NCBI GenBank assembly: GCA_021018815.1
Contig: JAITYX010000007.1
Location: 248,001-312,000, forward strand
Source of the DNA: Talinum fruticosum
Taxonomy: Eukaryota; Streptophyta; Magnoliopsida; Caryophyllales; Talinaceae
Length of the DNA stretch: 64,000 nt
Direction of reading: 5' to 3'
Shown: piece by piece, positions 11,691 through 23,025 of the stretch
Numbering within the stretch: the first letter of the stretch is position 1
How the letters are laid out: every line of letters begins with the position of its first letter
Notes under the pieces: generated by a model
Databases searched by the model: none
Told to the model about the DNA's origin: nothing
What the model saw: the letters and a program-made list of their open reading frames with translations, nothing else
Program-made: the position numbers and the translations under genes

Positions 11691-14600
11691 TTAAGCATTT
11701 AACATACCAAGCTCATTCCGAATAAAACAAAACTCATCTTCACCAAGAGGCTTTGTAAAGATATCAGCTAATTGAAGATTAGTAGGAATGAACTCAAGTT
11801 CAATATCACCTTTCTCATAATGGTCTCTTAAGAAGTGATACCGACCTCAATATGTTTTGTCTTTGAGTGTTGAACTGGATTCTTTGTGATGCTGATTGCA
11901 CTCGATTGTCACACTTGATTGGAACTGATTTGAAAGAAAGTCCAAGATCTCTCAAGTGTTGCTTTATCCATAAAATCTAGGCACGAGCATGCTCCAGCTG
12001 CAATATACTCGGCATCGGCAGTTGATAGAGCCACTGAATTTTGCATCTTTAAGTGCCAAGATATTAGGGATTGACCCAAAAATTGGCAAGCTCCAGAAGT
12101 GCTCTTTCTATCAACTTTGTATCCAGCATAATCCTCATCCGAGTATCCAGTGAGGGTCGGTTCGAGTCTCTTGAGTACCATAGACCTAAGTTACGAGTTC
12201 CTGCAAGATATCTGAATATTCTCTTCACTGCAGTGAGATGTGATTCTTTTGGATTAGCTTGGAATCTTGTGCATAAACATACACTGAACATTATATCTGG
12301 CCGGTTGGAAGTAAGATATAGCAAAGATCCAATCATACCTCGATAGAGTTTCGATCTATTGCTTTACCTTTCTCATCCGAGTCAAGTTTTATACTGCTTG
12401 CTCATGGGTGTAGATGCTTGCTTTGCATCTTGAAGTTTGTATTTCTTCAGCAGCTCCTTGGTATATTTTGATTGATGGACATAGATTCCATCTTTGTCTT
12501 GTTTGATTTGTAGACCAAGGAAGAAATTGAGTTCTCCCATCATGCTCATTTGGAATTCCTGACTCATTAACTCGGAAAATTCTCGGCATAGAAATTCATT
12601 AGTAACTCCAAAAATTATATCATCAGCATAGATTTGAACAATAAGGAAATCTTTCCCCTTGGTTTTTATAAAGAGAGTCTTGTCAATGTGACCTCTTCTA
12701 AAATTGTTTTGAACCAAGAAATTTCTCGGTCTTTCATACCAAGCTCGGGAGCTTGTTTAAGACCATAAAGAGCTTTTTGAAGTTTGAAAACATAATCTGG
12801 AAATTCTAAGTTTTCAAAACCAGGAGGCTGCTCGACATAGACTTCCTCTTCAATAAAACCATTGAGAAAGACACACTTAACATCCATTTGATATAATTTG
12901 ATATTCATGCTAGATGCAAATGCTAACAATATTCTAATAGCTTCAATTCAGCAACGAGTGCAAAGGTTTCCCCACAATCAATCCCTTCTTCTTGATTGTA
13001 TCCTTGAGCCACAAGTCTAGCCTTGTTTCGACTACTAGCCCACCTTCATCCAGTTTGTTCTTGAAAACCCATTTGGTTCCTATGACTGGGTGGTCGGAAG
13101 GTCGTTTGGTCGAGTCCGGACTTGGTTTCTTTCGAATTGATTGAGTTCCTCTTGCATGGCCTCTACCCATTCAGGTTCATTTAGGGCCTCTAGTGCATTT
13201 CTGGGTTCGAGTTAATGAAATGAATGCAGTGAATGCATATAGATTTTGAAGAGAGGAACGAGTTCTTACCCCACTATTGATATCGGATGGTATGTTTTCT
13301 AGTGGATGACTAGAAGTGAACTTGAATGCTCTACATGTTCATCGATTCATAAGATTTGTGGGCTGAGCTACCTGATCCTTAGAAGCTTGTTCTGAGTGAT
13401 CTTCTTCATTAGCTTGTTCATTCCGAGCAGGCTCTTGAATTGTCTCATTCTAAGTCACTTTGTTCTAAGTGACTTCATTCTGAGCCGATTGAGCTTGAGT
13501 CTTATGTTCATCATTATCATCTTCTCTACTAAGCTTCAAGTCCGAGTATGAAGACTCACTTATTTCTCCTATTTCATTTCATCAAACACAACGTGGATGC
13601 TTTCTTCCACTTTGTTAGTTCTCTTATTAAAAATGCGATGAGCTTTGCTATGAGATGAATAACCTAGAAAAATACTTTCATTTGACCGAGCATCAAACTT
13701 GGTCGAGTGATCCTTACCATTGTTGTGAACAAAACACTTACATCCAAATGGTCCGAAATAGGAAATATTTGGTTTCTTCCCTTTGTAGAGCTCATAAGGT
13801 GTTTTCTTCAGAATGGGTCCGATGAGGCATCTATTTAGAGTGTAGTTAGCTGTGTTGATTGCCTCGGCCCGAAATAGTAAGGTAAGTTGTGCTCAATCAT
13901 CATTGTCCTTGCTATTTTTTCAAGAGTTCTGTTCTTTCTCTCCACTACTTCGGGAAGCTGAGAAGTTGTGAGAGATTTCATTCTTGTCGCAAAACTCCGA
14001 GAATTCTAAGTAATCAAACTCTCTTCCATGGTCGGTTCGATTCTTCGAATCCGAGTCTGCGACTCAACTTGAATTTTTCGCATAGCTTGCTTGAACTCCT
14101 TGAATGCTTCATTTTTGTGCTTAAGAAAACACACCCAGGTAAATCGTGAATAATCATCAATATTAACAAATATATATGATTTACCTCCGAGACTCTTAAC
14201 TGGGATTTCACCACATAAATCTATATGTAGCGGCTCAAGCACTTTGGATGTGGAAGCTGTCTTCGAGAGATTTGAATGAAGATCGACTTGTTTCCCTCTT
14301 GTGCATGCTTCACAAACTTTATCTTTTTCAAAAGCACGGTTAGGTAAACCCCTAACCAAACCATAAGATGCCAATTTCTTGATAGTATGCATGCTAATAT
14401 GGCCTAATCTACGATGCCATGTCCATGAGTCATCATGAAGAGATGCTTTTAAACAAGATAAATTCTGACTCGAGTCGAAAGAGGAATAATATAAGTGTTA
14501 CTTGATCTTTTACCTGATAGTTTGATCTCCTTGGTGGTAACATCGAAATGTAACAGTTGGTGCGAGTGAATCTTACCTCTTGACCTTTATCGCACGAGTT

Positions 14601-14850
14601 GAGATATGCTAAGCGGATTGTACTTTAATCCTTTGACAAGGTAAGCTGGGCTGACTAGATTGCATCCTTTTCTAATCTTGCCTATCCCAACTATCTTGCC
14701 TTTGCTGTCATCCCCAAAAGTGACCTTTCCCCCTTTATGTTTTTCTAACTCGAAAAGAGTCCCGAGTCTCCGACATGTGACGTGAACATCCACTTGTCAA
14801 GGTACCAATGTCCTTTTGATCTCTTCGAGTGACCTGCAAAAGCAGAGACA
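11691..14850 (-). pseudogene. Copia pol of copy A: protease, integrase, reverse transcriptase, RNase H
   Basis: Read right to left. The aspartic protease core near 14786-14806 is broken by a frame change at its active-site triad. The integrase zinc region (HTIKKLASYGLVRGL with VCEAC) and catalytic core (first Asp in HIDLCGEI, then NIDDYSRFTW) lie at 14006-14392. The reverse transcriptase at 12382-13200 includes GTKWVFKNKLDEGG, MDVKCVFLNGFIEEEVYVEQ and the catalytic YADDIIFG. The RNase H at 11691-12340 has IGSLLYLTSNRPDIMF and SVALSTADAEYIAAGA. The stop is at 11691-11693, after a short C-terminal tail. Order and motifs are Ty1/copia, Sirevirus type. More than six frameshifts split it, several at CAG/CTG sites. 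Confidence 0.88.
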
Positions 14851-15199
14851 ATCTAACCCTTCTCACTCCCTCTAACGAACCCGAGTAACACTCTTTACTT
14901 GTGGTCCTTTTCTAAGGAAGAAGGTTTTTGGAACCCAGATTTGAATGACTTTGGGTTTAGTCCGATTCTGAGTCTTTTCTTTAAAGAGCTGAGTCCGTGT
15001 CTCTTTATTTTTGAAAACTTTTCCTTTGGAGACTGGAGAAGATGGTTTCTTCTTGTAAACTGCTATGGGCTTAGTCCTCTCTTCATTTTTATGAATGGGA
15101 CCATGCTCGGCTTTCCTGAACTTTACGGTTTTGGAATCCTTTTGAAGAGCTCCGAGTAGGAATTGGATTCCTCCTCTTTGTTGAAACCAAGACCTTCTT

Positions 15200-16658
15200 T
15201 TCGAAAGAGACACATTGAGATCCTAAGAGCATGTCAAGGTTTTTCGATCTTGAGTGAATTTTAAAACAAGATCTTGAGACTCAGTGAGCTTTTGCTTTAG
15301 TCTGCTCATTTTCTTTTCGAGTAACTCGGACTCGGTCTCATTGGATTGAGCACTAGTCTTGAGTTCTCCGAGTGTAAGTCTCAGTTTTTCCAATTCATTC
15401 TTCAAAGATATGCTCTCACGAGAAATTGACTCAAGTTATTCTCTAAAACGAGAAGAGTCGAATTGGACTTTTCTTCCAAAGTAAAAATATACTTAGCCAA
15501 ATCAACTTTGGAGAATTTGAGGAAATATTCAATTACCTCTTGAGGATTAGAGTCCTCATTGTCCGATTCCGAGTCCGACTCTGTTTCTTCCGAGTCGGAG
15601 ATTGCCATCGGACATTTTGAGTCGTCCGAGTCCTCGTCATCTTCCGATGAGTCCTCATCGCTCCATGTTGCCATCATAGCCTTTTTCTTCTTTCTATCCC
15701 TTTTTCTCTTTGGACGAGTCTTTGACTATGTGGTCTTTGCTGCCACACTCAAAACATCCAGAATTCTTAGTTAGAGATAACTTTGAAGGAGAAGAATACT
15801 TACCTTTCCTGTCCTTCTTATCTTTCTTGTAGAATTCTTCTTTTGGCCTTTTATCCCATCTTTTGTGCTTCATTATTCTCTTGAAACCTCTTGCAATAAG
15901 TGCCATGGGATCCTCTTCGAGTCGGAGGAACTCAAATTTGCTTCTCGGGTTTACGAGGCTTTCGGTGCTATGTTCTTTTTGGTGCTCGCCCTCAGCATCC
16001 TCCTCTTCCAGGTGGATTTCATGAGTGAGAAGCTTCCCAATGAGCTTGTCCGGCTTTAGAAGTGATAAGTTCCGAGCCTCCTCTATGGCAGTCACCTTGG
16101 GACCCCATCTTCTCTTTGGTAGGCTTCGAGTATCTTTCCGCACATTTCTTCGTGGGTAATCTTTTTGCCCAGAGATTTGAGATTGTTGGTAATCTCGATA
16201 AATCGAATGAACATCCGAGTGATGTTCTCTTCTGGCTCTATCTTGAATAGCTCATATTTATGAAGATATTGACTCGATCTTCACTTGTCCGACCTGGCTT
16301 GTGCCTTCATAAGTGTTGACCAGTGTGTCCCACACTTCTTTGGCTGAATCACGGGCGGATACTCGATTATATTCTTCCGAGCTGATGGCGCACATCGGAA
16401 TGTTCATTGCCTTGAAGTTCTTTCGAACTTCTCCGCTTCACCTGGAGTAAACTCGGCCTTAGTCTTGGGAAGGATTCTAAATTCTTCGACTTTATGAGAA
16501 TGTAATTTCCTTGTTGTATGATATCCCAAACATCTTCATCATGATCCAGGAGGAAACATTCCATGAGTTTCTTCCGAGTGCACGAAATTTGATCCTTTGA
16601 ATTTTGGTGGTCTGCTGGAAGATCTTCCTTCATCGAACTCTCCGTTGTTACGAGCCAT
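15200..16658 (-). pseudogene. Copia gag of copy A
   Basis: Starts at an ATG at 16658, downstream of the primer-binding site. The capsid-like part is in pieces at 16367-16633 (LMECFLLDHDEDVWDI) and 15694-16143. A CCHC zinc knuckle begins CFECGSKDH near 15755, but the fourth ligand is Ser instead of Cys and the frame is lost there, exactly at a CTCG tetramer (15715-15718). A very acidic Asp/Ser/Glu segment (15402-15677) and a Leu-heptad coiled coil (15223-15405) follow in other frames. The stretch 14870-15213 is a basic linker towards protease. Gag would package the element RNA. It is not intact as written. Confidence 0.82.
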
Positions 16659-16703
16659 TTGATCTTTATACCTTTGGATGGTTAGATCCTTTCTAAAAGG
16701 CTA

Positions 16704-16715
16704 GGCTCGATACCA
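16704..16715 (-). promoter_or_regulatory. Primer-binding site of copy A
   Basis: TGGTATCGAGCC on the minus strand, two bases inside the 5' LTR. It is one base short of the initiator-Met tRNA complement TGGTATCAGAGCC; the missing A lies in a CAG trinucleotide. Confidence 0.8.
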
Positions 16716-16717
16716 AT

Positions 16718-18325
16718 TGAAGGTTTGCTCGGGGAGAGTCCGAGTCACCCTAGGGGGTGAATAGGGTGATGGAGGATTTTCATACAGATTGAACTCTTTT
16801 TGCCAAAGTAGAGACGAAACAGATTCTCGTGTCTAAAACGAGGTCGAAAATCATGAACTCGGAATCTCGATAAAAAGCAAGGAAGCAGATTCATGTTGCG
16901 ATCGAGTATGTCCGAGTCTAAAATGAACTCGGAAAGTCAATACACAGATATTACGTGGAAACCCTCCCGGGGCAGAAAACCATGGACCGTGCTAATCCAA
17001 GCACGAAGTCAAATCCACTATTTTGAGTCCACAAAATACCGTAGACTGATCGAACCCGAGTTGCTCCCTTCGACAACTCTTTACAAGTTTTTCCTAGACT
17101 CGAAGTTCCCTTATCTCGATCTAGTACTTCCTAGCTGAGATAACCCTTACAGCTAGGGACAACTAAGCTGAGTTAACCTTTACAACTCGGTCAAACGACC
17201 TTACTTAGAAAGTAAGAAGAAAGTGATTGTAACGAAGTACAAGACCTTACAACTCGGAATATAATGAATTACAGAGTGGGAGTTGTAAGTAGAAGATTGA
17301 GAATGAATACAATGACTTTGCTCAAGTATATGTATTAACAATAGGTTCGGCAATCTTCAAGTCTTGAGAGTTGGCTTCTATTTATAGATGACCGAGCAGC
17401 ATAGCCGTTGAGTCCATCTTCCGACTAAGAGTCCTTTGTGACCGTTGTTAAGGACTTTCCGAATCACTCAGAAAATATCCGTTGTGATATGACCGTTGGG
17501 CAATGGTTCTTAACTCTTTTAGAAGTCCCAAAACCACTGGCGGTGTCTTGAAGGATAAGGTGGAAACCACCATTAAGCTTGGCGTTTCAGTTTTCCAGAT
17601 TTGGAAATAGACAGCCACGACACAATCTTCCGGGGCTAGGTCGGAGAAGGGGAAAAGCCATGTGTGTCTGGTGATTTGACGTCTTGAAGCCGGTTACTTT
17701 TGTATTTCAAAAAGTGTATCCTCGTTTGAATAACCTACAAAAGTAAATCAAATTGGTTCTCAAAGTATAAAATACTTTGGTCCAAAATTAGACACGAGAT
17801 AATAATATAATTAAGATAATTAACTGATTAATTATCCGAGTCGGAAAAGAAATGGAATTTTTCGAGTCTAATATCCATGAAACTCAAAATTCCATTTGAG
17901 TTAGTCTAAGCGAGAATCAAGTTATACAACGAATATCGAGTGAAACAAACTTGATCTAGACTAAGCATGGTTCGGACTAGAAGCGCCGACTATAACGAGA
18001 ATAGGACTTATAACATGAAGTCGGATCCGAGTGCGGTTAAACGAAATACTAGTCACTTCAACATGCGATAAATCTAAGTGATGAGGGACTCGGAACTAAG
18101 TAAGACAAGCGTGAGTGCATATCCATTTTCCGAGTCACTTAGAGACAAGCAAGAAATACATGAAGTCAAAGTCATATCACTTAGAGAAATATACTATATC
18201 ACTCGTAAAAGCTTCTAAGGTACGAGAGAATGCCTTGGAATCAAAACTCTATAAGTGAGAAATTCTTATACCCGATTCCTTTGTTAGAACTCGGAAATGT
18301 GTTGAGTAAAGTCCGAGTCTTCATT
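16718..18325 (-). repeat. 5' LTR of Sirevirus copy A
   Basis: 1608 bp, TGAAG...CTTCA on the minus strand, colinear with 7369-8973. The TATA box TATAAATA is at 17379-17386 (minus). The LTR is rich in ACTCGG/CCGAGT motifs. Many of the differences from the 3' LTR are C/T changes at CG or changes at CAG/CTG sites. Confidence 0.93.
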
Positions 18326-18492
18326 CCTTATTTTGTTGCTGCATTCTATAGATATGGAGATAAAGACCGAGATTATAGATGGAGAGAGAGAATAAGGACC
18401 ATCACTTATATCATAGACTCGAGTCTTTAGATCCAATAGTAAAGTTATGTAAGTGTTAAGTGTTGAAACTTGAAGTAAAGAGAGACACAATA

Positions 18493-18604
18493 CCTAATTT
18501 CCACGCGACTCTTGTACCGAGCCATTGCATAAGGTTGGCTTCACTATAATTTGAACATGCTCTACCAGGACTTCTATTAGAGCATAAAAGAATCCTAGCA
18601 CTCG
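18493..18604 (-). other. Possible exon of an unidentified gene fragment
   Basis: On the minus strand an open segment encoding SEANLMQWLGTRVAWKL is bounded by AATGCAG before and GGTATTG after, which fit splice acceptor and donor. I do not recognise the protein. It may be part of a gene fragment carried by the CACTA-type element. Confidence 0.3.
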
Positions 18605-19456
18605 CTGCATTATTCACAAAACTTAAATATGTTAGTATTTTGCTAAATAATTCGTAATAGAGAAATCAACGTAACATATGGCGGACAAAAAGGGGATGTC
18701 TCCAATTTCATGTTGCAACTTGTAAGCAATGGCTTCATAAATTAGGTTCGTGTAAGCGCTTCTATGTTGACATCGAGCATACATTCTTCATGGCAACCCA
18801 GTTTTCTCACTAATACGAGTGTAATAGAATATAACGTGACAAGACTATCGATAACGAAATGTATAACTTTCCATGAGATCCTCATATGTTGAGACAGGAT
18901 ATCTCCTATAAACATCAAATAACAAGAGGCACACAAATTTGCGAGTATTCCATTAGAGCACACGAATTTTCTCATCAAATCTAGCATGAACAAATTATAT
19001 GTTCCACTAAATCGGATTCACCCGAACAAATCCACAAAACCACAAAAATCAAAAAATTGGCTTCAACACCGACATAGACAGGAATACAGGACAAATTCAT
19101 ACTAATCTTTTGTGCTAATGTGCATTTTTAAGTGAATTTAACAAATGAGCCAGGGAAAACAGGGAAATCAATCAAATTCTCGGATTAAATGTTCTATCAA
19201 TTCCTGTTAGCTAAATTAGCTAAATCAATTACATTAAACAAAATTTCAGTAATGAAACGCTATTTTCCAGTGATAAATTCATACTACAATCTATTGAAAC
19301 TACAAACAGAAAATTATGAATTTCAATCACTACGTCATACGCTCCGATGAACAATCAACCTAACAACTCAATTTGAGGCTTGAATGGAAGCAAGGAAATG
19401 AACCGGCAAAACCGAAGAAACAATGGACGCGAGAGAGAGAGAGAGAGAGAAGAGAT

Positions 19457-19768
19457 TCATACCTGGCATGGATAATTCTTAGAGGAGCGAAAAATGGAGG
19501 CAATAGACTCTAGAGATCTAGTCCCATACCAAAAATTGGCAACACGAGGTGACCGAGGAAAGGAAGTCACCGGAGAAGTTATTGAATGAGAGGAAGAGGA
19601 GTTTGAGGGAGGAAAAGGAGTTGAAGAGCGAATTGGAGGCCTCGACATTGGAGTTGGGAGATGATGGGGATAATGCTCGGAGGAGAGAGAAATGGAGTAA
19701 GTGGATAGAGAGACAGGGATTTTCGTCGTTGTTGGAGGATACGAGAGAGAGACGGGAAGGAGAAACAC
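19457..19768 (-). other. Possible first exon, Ser/Pro-rich, unidentified
   Basis: The minus-strand open frame is Ser/Thr/Pro-rich and ends at CCATGCCAG followed by GTATGAATC, a good donor site. A GA-repeat follows at 19432-19453. The plus strand of the same stretch is also open with a charged coiled-coil-like reading, so the coding strand is uncertain. Confidence 0.25.
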
Positions 19769-21989
19769 GCTCGGACTTGGACTAAAGAATAGATCCGATT
19801 TTCGCTACTCGCTCTTTTTTTCTAATGTGTCCATTTTAGCGTCGGATAAAAGAATTCAACGCTATTAGAAGCGGATTAAGAATTCAATGTCGTAATACTC
19901 AATTAGCGTTTTCCTCTATCCGACGCTAAAATCCGACGATATTAGAATCAAATTTTATAACATGACGCGATTAGCGTTCAATTTTTAATTCGATGTTAAA
20001 TCAGTCACTATTAGCGACTTTTTTGTGTCGTCTTTAATATCCAACTCTAACAACGAGTTTTCTTGTAGTACTAGTCCAAACAGGTCTAAAAACTTTTTAA
20101 TAAGTACTCTTGGACAATGAAGCTCAGCCACATTTTATCATAAGGGAATGAGGGCTACAAGTGCAAATCGTACTAGTTTGTCATCTAGAAAGTGTATTTT
20201 TCATAATAGTATGCTTTGGTATATGCAATTAGGACATTCGTACCATACTTCGTGTCTAATAGCTTGCATGGCATACAATTTGCACATAAAAAATCATACA
20301 ACATGATAAAAATAACATAAGCATCATAGAAAGGTCATTAATCCACTTGTCTCCTTTACTAATACAGCACTCACTCACAACAAGCACAATAAGTAAGAGT
20401 GCACACCAGCTACATGCAAGATATGGGAAATGCTTGAAAAAAAAAGCATAAGAAGGAAAAAAGGGGCCACATCACCCTGAATCAACACGATTGATCTTTA
20501 GGATAAAAATCTTATCCCTAAAAAGCATGACAAGAGGGGGCACATGACCTATTCAACTAAAAGCTTACATCAAGTATCATCACAATCGAAATCTTGAACA
20601 CCACAGAAACATGGGACACATGACCATCATCATTCACGCAAATCTCTACGATTTCCTTCTAACTTCGAGCAAATCACGACGAGAAAAATAAGGGTAACTC
20701 GACTGTAGTCAACCATCAATGATCCTCATGGTTGCATTAGCAATGGTCATGAATAACACCCATACTTTGACCATCGCCTCATTCAAGCTTGTTCAAAGTT
20801 AGGGCTACACCATCTAAGCTCGAGCATCTCTAAGTTCTATAACTTGAACATCCCTCTATGGTAACATACCTAGCAAAACTAAGGTAGCTTGGTCAGACAC
20901 CCTACTATAAACACTAAAATAGTGTCTCTCTTATTCATTTAATTATGGTAGCTTGGTGATGAAGACATAGTGTCATTTGTATGCTCCGGACAAGATTAGA
21001 CTAAGGCAGAGTGATAATTTACATTTAAGCTAAAAAAACACAAGCTAGTAGCAAGCCCATAAAAAATTAGCCCCGAAAGCTAGCTTTTAGGTCGGATCCG
21101 ACCCCACGTTCCACTTCCTAGTGGTCCAAAACATATTACGTCTCTCTAGTCTAGAATTAAACCGGATCCAGTCACTCAACCATCAAAACGGGGCATTTTG
21201 ACTAATTCAAAGGGCCAAGCCAAGCATGACTTTCTAGATTGCTAAACGTAATCACTTTGGGAATGGATTCAGTCTTAGGATCGTCTAAACGGAATCATTT
21301 TGATCGGTTTAGCTCCTCAAATTTTTCTCTATCCATTCTTGATTTTTTGGCTGCGTAATTCTATCCAACCGCCTGTTTTGGAGCTAAGGTTAGGGTTTTC
21401 CTAACCCTACACCCTTCTATAAATAGAAGGGTTTCTCCTCTCATTTCCATACACATTTTTCGAGTGGCGACTCCACTTGGGGATCTTTGTTAACTGGATA
21501 AGACTTGAAAATTAAATTTTTAATTTTTAATTATTTTTGCCTTAGGCATCCTTACATTTACCCAACATGGACATAGACATTAAGACCTTCGGACTCCTCC
21601 TTTAGCTACCCATTTCCGGGAAAGTCGAATTACTATCTCCGTGGGTCCACTCGACTTTATTATTGAGGTGTGATTTCTTTTTCACTCGGAGCATGCCCCC
21701 TTGATTCATGATCGAGAAGCACCGAATATTCAAGTCTCACTATGCATACCATGAGAAACAAAATGTTCGGACTATAAGCCACCATGTTTATCCGACCTTT
21801 GATCCCTTGTGAACGTAAAACCTTTTGGTTTAGGTTGGAACTCATTTGTGTGCTAGAGTATGGTTGTTTTTAGTTAACCATTTCTCTAAGTCTTCATCCA
21901 GTCGGACTACGTGAGTTGAAGATCAACTAAGCCTACTAACCTTTGTATTGGTGTAAAATTATAAATAAAAATTTTCAGTTAGTCTTTCC

Positions 21990-22400
21990 ATTGCATTTTG
22001 CAAAAAAAAAAAAGGGATTCATTCCCTTTTAGGCTAGTCCATCTTTTGCATATTAGCTAGAAAAAGAGTTATTCTTATTAGGTGAGTCATTCTTCACATT
22101 AGCCAAAAAAGAGTCTTTCCTTTTTTTAGTTGGTCAATCCTTTGCATCATTAGATAAAAAAAGAAAAGGACAGTCATTGATTTTTAGGTTGGCCCATCTT
22201 TTGAATATTAGCTAAAAACAAAAGAGTCACCCCTTTTAGGTTGGCCCATGTTTGCATTTTAGCCAATAAAAAGAGTCATTCCTTTTGCTTAGGTTGGTTC
22301 ATTTTTTCTCATTTCTACATAGTATCAAAATAAAATCAATCTTTTTCCCTTTAGGCCAGTCAACCAGTCTGCAAAAAAAAAAAAAAAAAATATTGCAGTC
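21990..22400 (+). repeat. Degenerate tandem repeats in the gypsy leader
   Basis: Six or so units of about 60 bp, each with AAAAAGAGTCATTCCTTTT, then AGGTTGGCCCATC, then TTTGCATATTAGC in varied form. Unit lengths differ because of A-tract and T-tract changes. Confidence 0.7.
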
Positions 22401-22863
22401 CCCCTTCTCCCGGGCTCGAGGATGGATCCGGTCTCCGTAAGCCCTTTAACCGATTTGGATCTTGCTACTTAGACCTGTATCTTTGCCCTAGTGAGTCTTC
22501 CCCCTTTTTTTTAGTCGGTCCATTCTCCATTGAGCATTTCCTGCATCCAAAAAAATCATGCTTAATTCTCCATTTTAGGATTCATTTTGTCATAACTCAT
22601 TGGGTCTAGTGTTTAAGCCCCCAAAATTCCTTTGATTTCCTTTAAAGAGCCAGTCCCGAGCACCTTTTCTTTGTGGAATAGGATTGTGAAATTCACTATG
22701 TACGAGGAAGAACCTAAACATTTGACACTTAGAAAATTTGACATTGAGCATCCAACACCGCCATCTAGCTCGTAGATAGATATAGTGCCTAAATCATCTT
22801 GTCTAGAGGAGGAAGCCTCTTATTAACTTAATAAATTGATTCACTAATAAAGTGGAGATAAGA

Positions 22864-23025
22864 ATGGAAGCGCATGATAAGATAATTGAGGTTATGGCTG
22901 GGGCCATCGAGAAGCTTACCAAGAATATGGAGGAAAAAAAACCAAAATCCAAAGGAAAGAAGAAGAGATTGGCCCCGAACTCGAGGAAGAAAAGCCCACT
23001 TCTAATCCCTAGGTATATCAAATAG
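22864..23025 (+). pseudogene. Gypsy gag N-terminus, truncated
   Basis: The ATG opens a frame with an amphipathic start (MEAHDKIIEVMAGAIEKL) and a Lys-rich stretch, and stops after about 54 codons just before the Sirevirus LTR begins. Position after a gypsy primer site and leader is the only reason to call it gag. Confidence 0.35.

Larger units (their letters stand above)
7369..18325 (-). mobile_element. Sirevirus-type Ty1/copia element, copy A (10,957 bp)
   Basis: Complete element on the minus strand: 5' LTR 16718-18325, primer-binding site, gag, pol (protease, integrase, reverse transcriptase, RNase H), an extra gene, polypurine tract and 3' LTR 7369-8973. The LTR ends are TGAAG...CTTCA. 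The 5-bp target duplication TTCCT is perfect at 7364-7368 and 18326-18330. The domain order protease-integrase-RT-RNase H marks Ty1/copia. The 11-kb size, the AAAA-GGGGAGAT polypurine tract and the extra 3' gene point to the Sirevirus (SIRE/Maximus) lineage. Coding regions are broken by many frameshifts. Confidence 0.93.
18326..20070 (-). mobile_element. CACTA-type transposon terminus with possible captured exons
   Basis: Reading leftwards from 20070, the sequence starts TACTACAAGAAAAC, one base from the canonical CACTACAAGAAAA terminus of plant En/Spm elements. About 200 bp of subterminal repeats with AGCG/CGCTA motifs follow (19830-20030), as is typical. No transposase is recognised, and the opposite terminus is not found. 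The stretch 18605-19456 has no supported gene. Confidence 0.55.

Noticed and set aside
18742..18993. Weak resemblance to Mpv17/PMP22 membrane proteins (LMFIGDILSQ)
   Set aside because: Only a short G-D-x-x-x-Q motif matches and the rest of the reading does not follow the family.
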